DNA of 39,415 nt from the NCBI GenBank assembly GCA_963592205.1, contig CAVAVU010000138.1, positions 1-39,415 on the forward strand, read 5' to 3'. A model generated the notes under the pieces. The model made no database searches and had not been told where the DNA came from. It was given only the letters and a program-made list of their open reading frames with translations. Made by a program: the position numbers and the translations under genes. The stretch comes from Claveliimonas sp963592205. Its GTDB lineage: Bacteria; Bacillota; Clostridia; Lachnospirales; Lachnospiraceae. Position 1 is the stretch's first letter. Each line of letters begins with the position of its first letter. Shown piece by piece: positions 39,406-39,415 of this stretch.

Positions 39406-39415
39406 ATGCTTACAA
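39406..39415 (+). CDS. Start of a further gene, cut by the window end
   Basis: AAAAGGAG lies 9 nt before an ATG at 39406, followed by only two complete codons (M-L-T). The product cannot be identified. The ATG at 39397 is too close to the ribosome-binding site to be preferred. Confidence 0.6.

Overview
The window looks like chromosome of a strictly anaerobic gut-type Firmicute of class Clostridia, most likely a Lachnospiraceae member. This is an inference from gene content (glycyl-radical enzyme, DUF368 membrane protein, FMN-riboswitch-controlled RibU, clostridial long-form PRPP synthetase, BaiCD/FadH-type Fe-S flavoenzyme), strong AAGGAGG ribosome-binding sites and moderate GC. No rRNA, tRNA, CRISPR array, prophage or transposase gene was seen.

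Layout. (1) 1-4935, housekeeping: murC, then three perfect DnaA boxes, a DnaD-domain replication protein, a DnaC/DnaI-like helicase loader and prs. An RluA-type pseudouridine synthase converges on the shared terminator. (2) 5783-16337, the most unusual region: a ten-kilobase co-oriented operon with a ribose-type ABC importer (ATPase, permease, lipoprotein), a PfkB kinase, two ADP-ribosylglycohydrolase-family proteins (the second with a degraded metal site), a short divergent pseudouridine-5'-phosphate glycosidase homologue, a GCVE-type glycyl-radical enzyme with no activase in the window, and a UroD/MtaA-type protein. I read it as a pathway for importing, phosphorylating and dismantling a nucleoside-like or C-glycoside compound; the substrate is unknown. 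(3) 16369-21287, mixed single genes: a YhcG/DUF1016 nuclease, a cysteine hydrolase, a MATE pump, a nitroreductase and a rhodanese-ThiF fusion. (4) 21302-27321, a two-component system followed by a lipid-carrier/envelope operon: a DUF368 undecaprenyl-phosphate translocase candidate, a PAP2 phosphatase, a GT2-GtrA fusion, a phosphodiester glycosidase and a 59-residue two-helix protein. A shared 12-bp box precedes both parts. (5) 27442-29388, a small Asn/Gly-rich membrane protein and a ThrE-type exporter with a 191-nt structured element in its leader. (6) 29421-36635, an iron alcohol dehydrogenase divergent from an OFA-type MFS transporter, a BaiCD/FadH-like reductase, a TRAP large permease, a two-helix mini-subunit and a LysR regulator; a repeated 12-bp operator lies in the divergent promoter region. 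(7) 36719-39415, an FMN riboswitch with terminator controlling ribU and a flavin-Fe-S protein, then a truncated sigma-like protein and the first codons of a further gene.

Two structured elements of similar size (about 196 and 191 nt, both closed by a 15-bp stem) lie at 23332-23527 and 27859-28049. They are either mobile palindromic elements or undescribed structured RNAs. The domain calls come from motif reading alone; no database search was possible.
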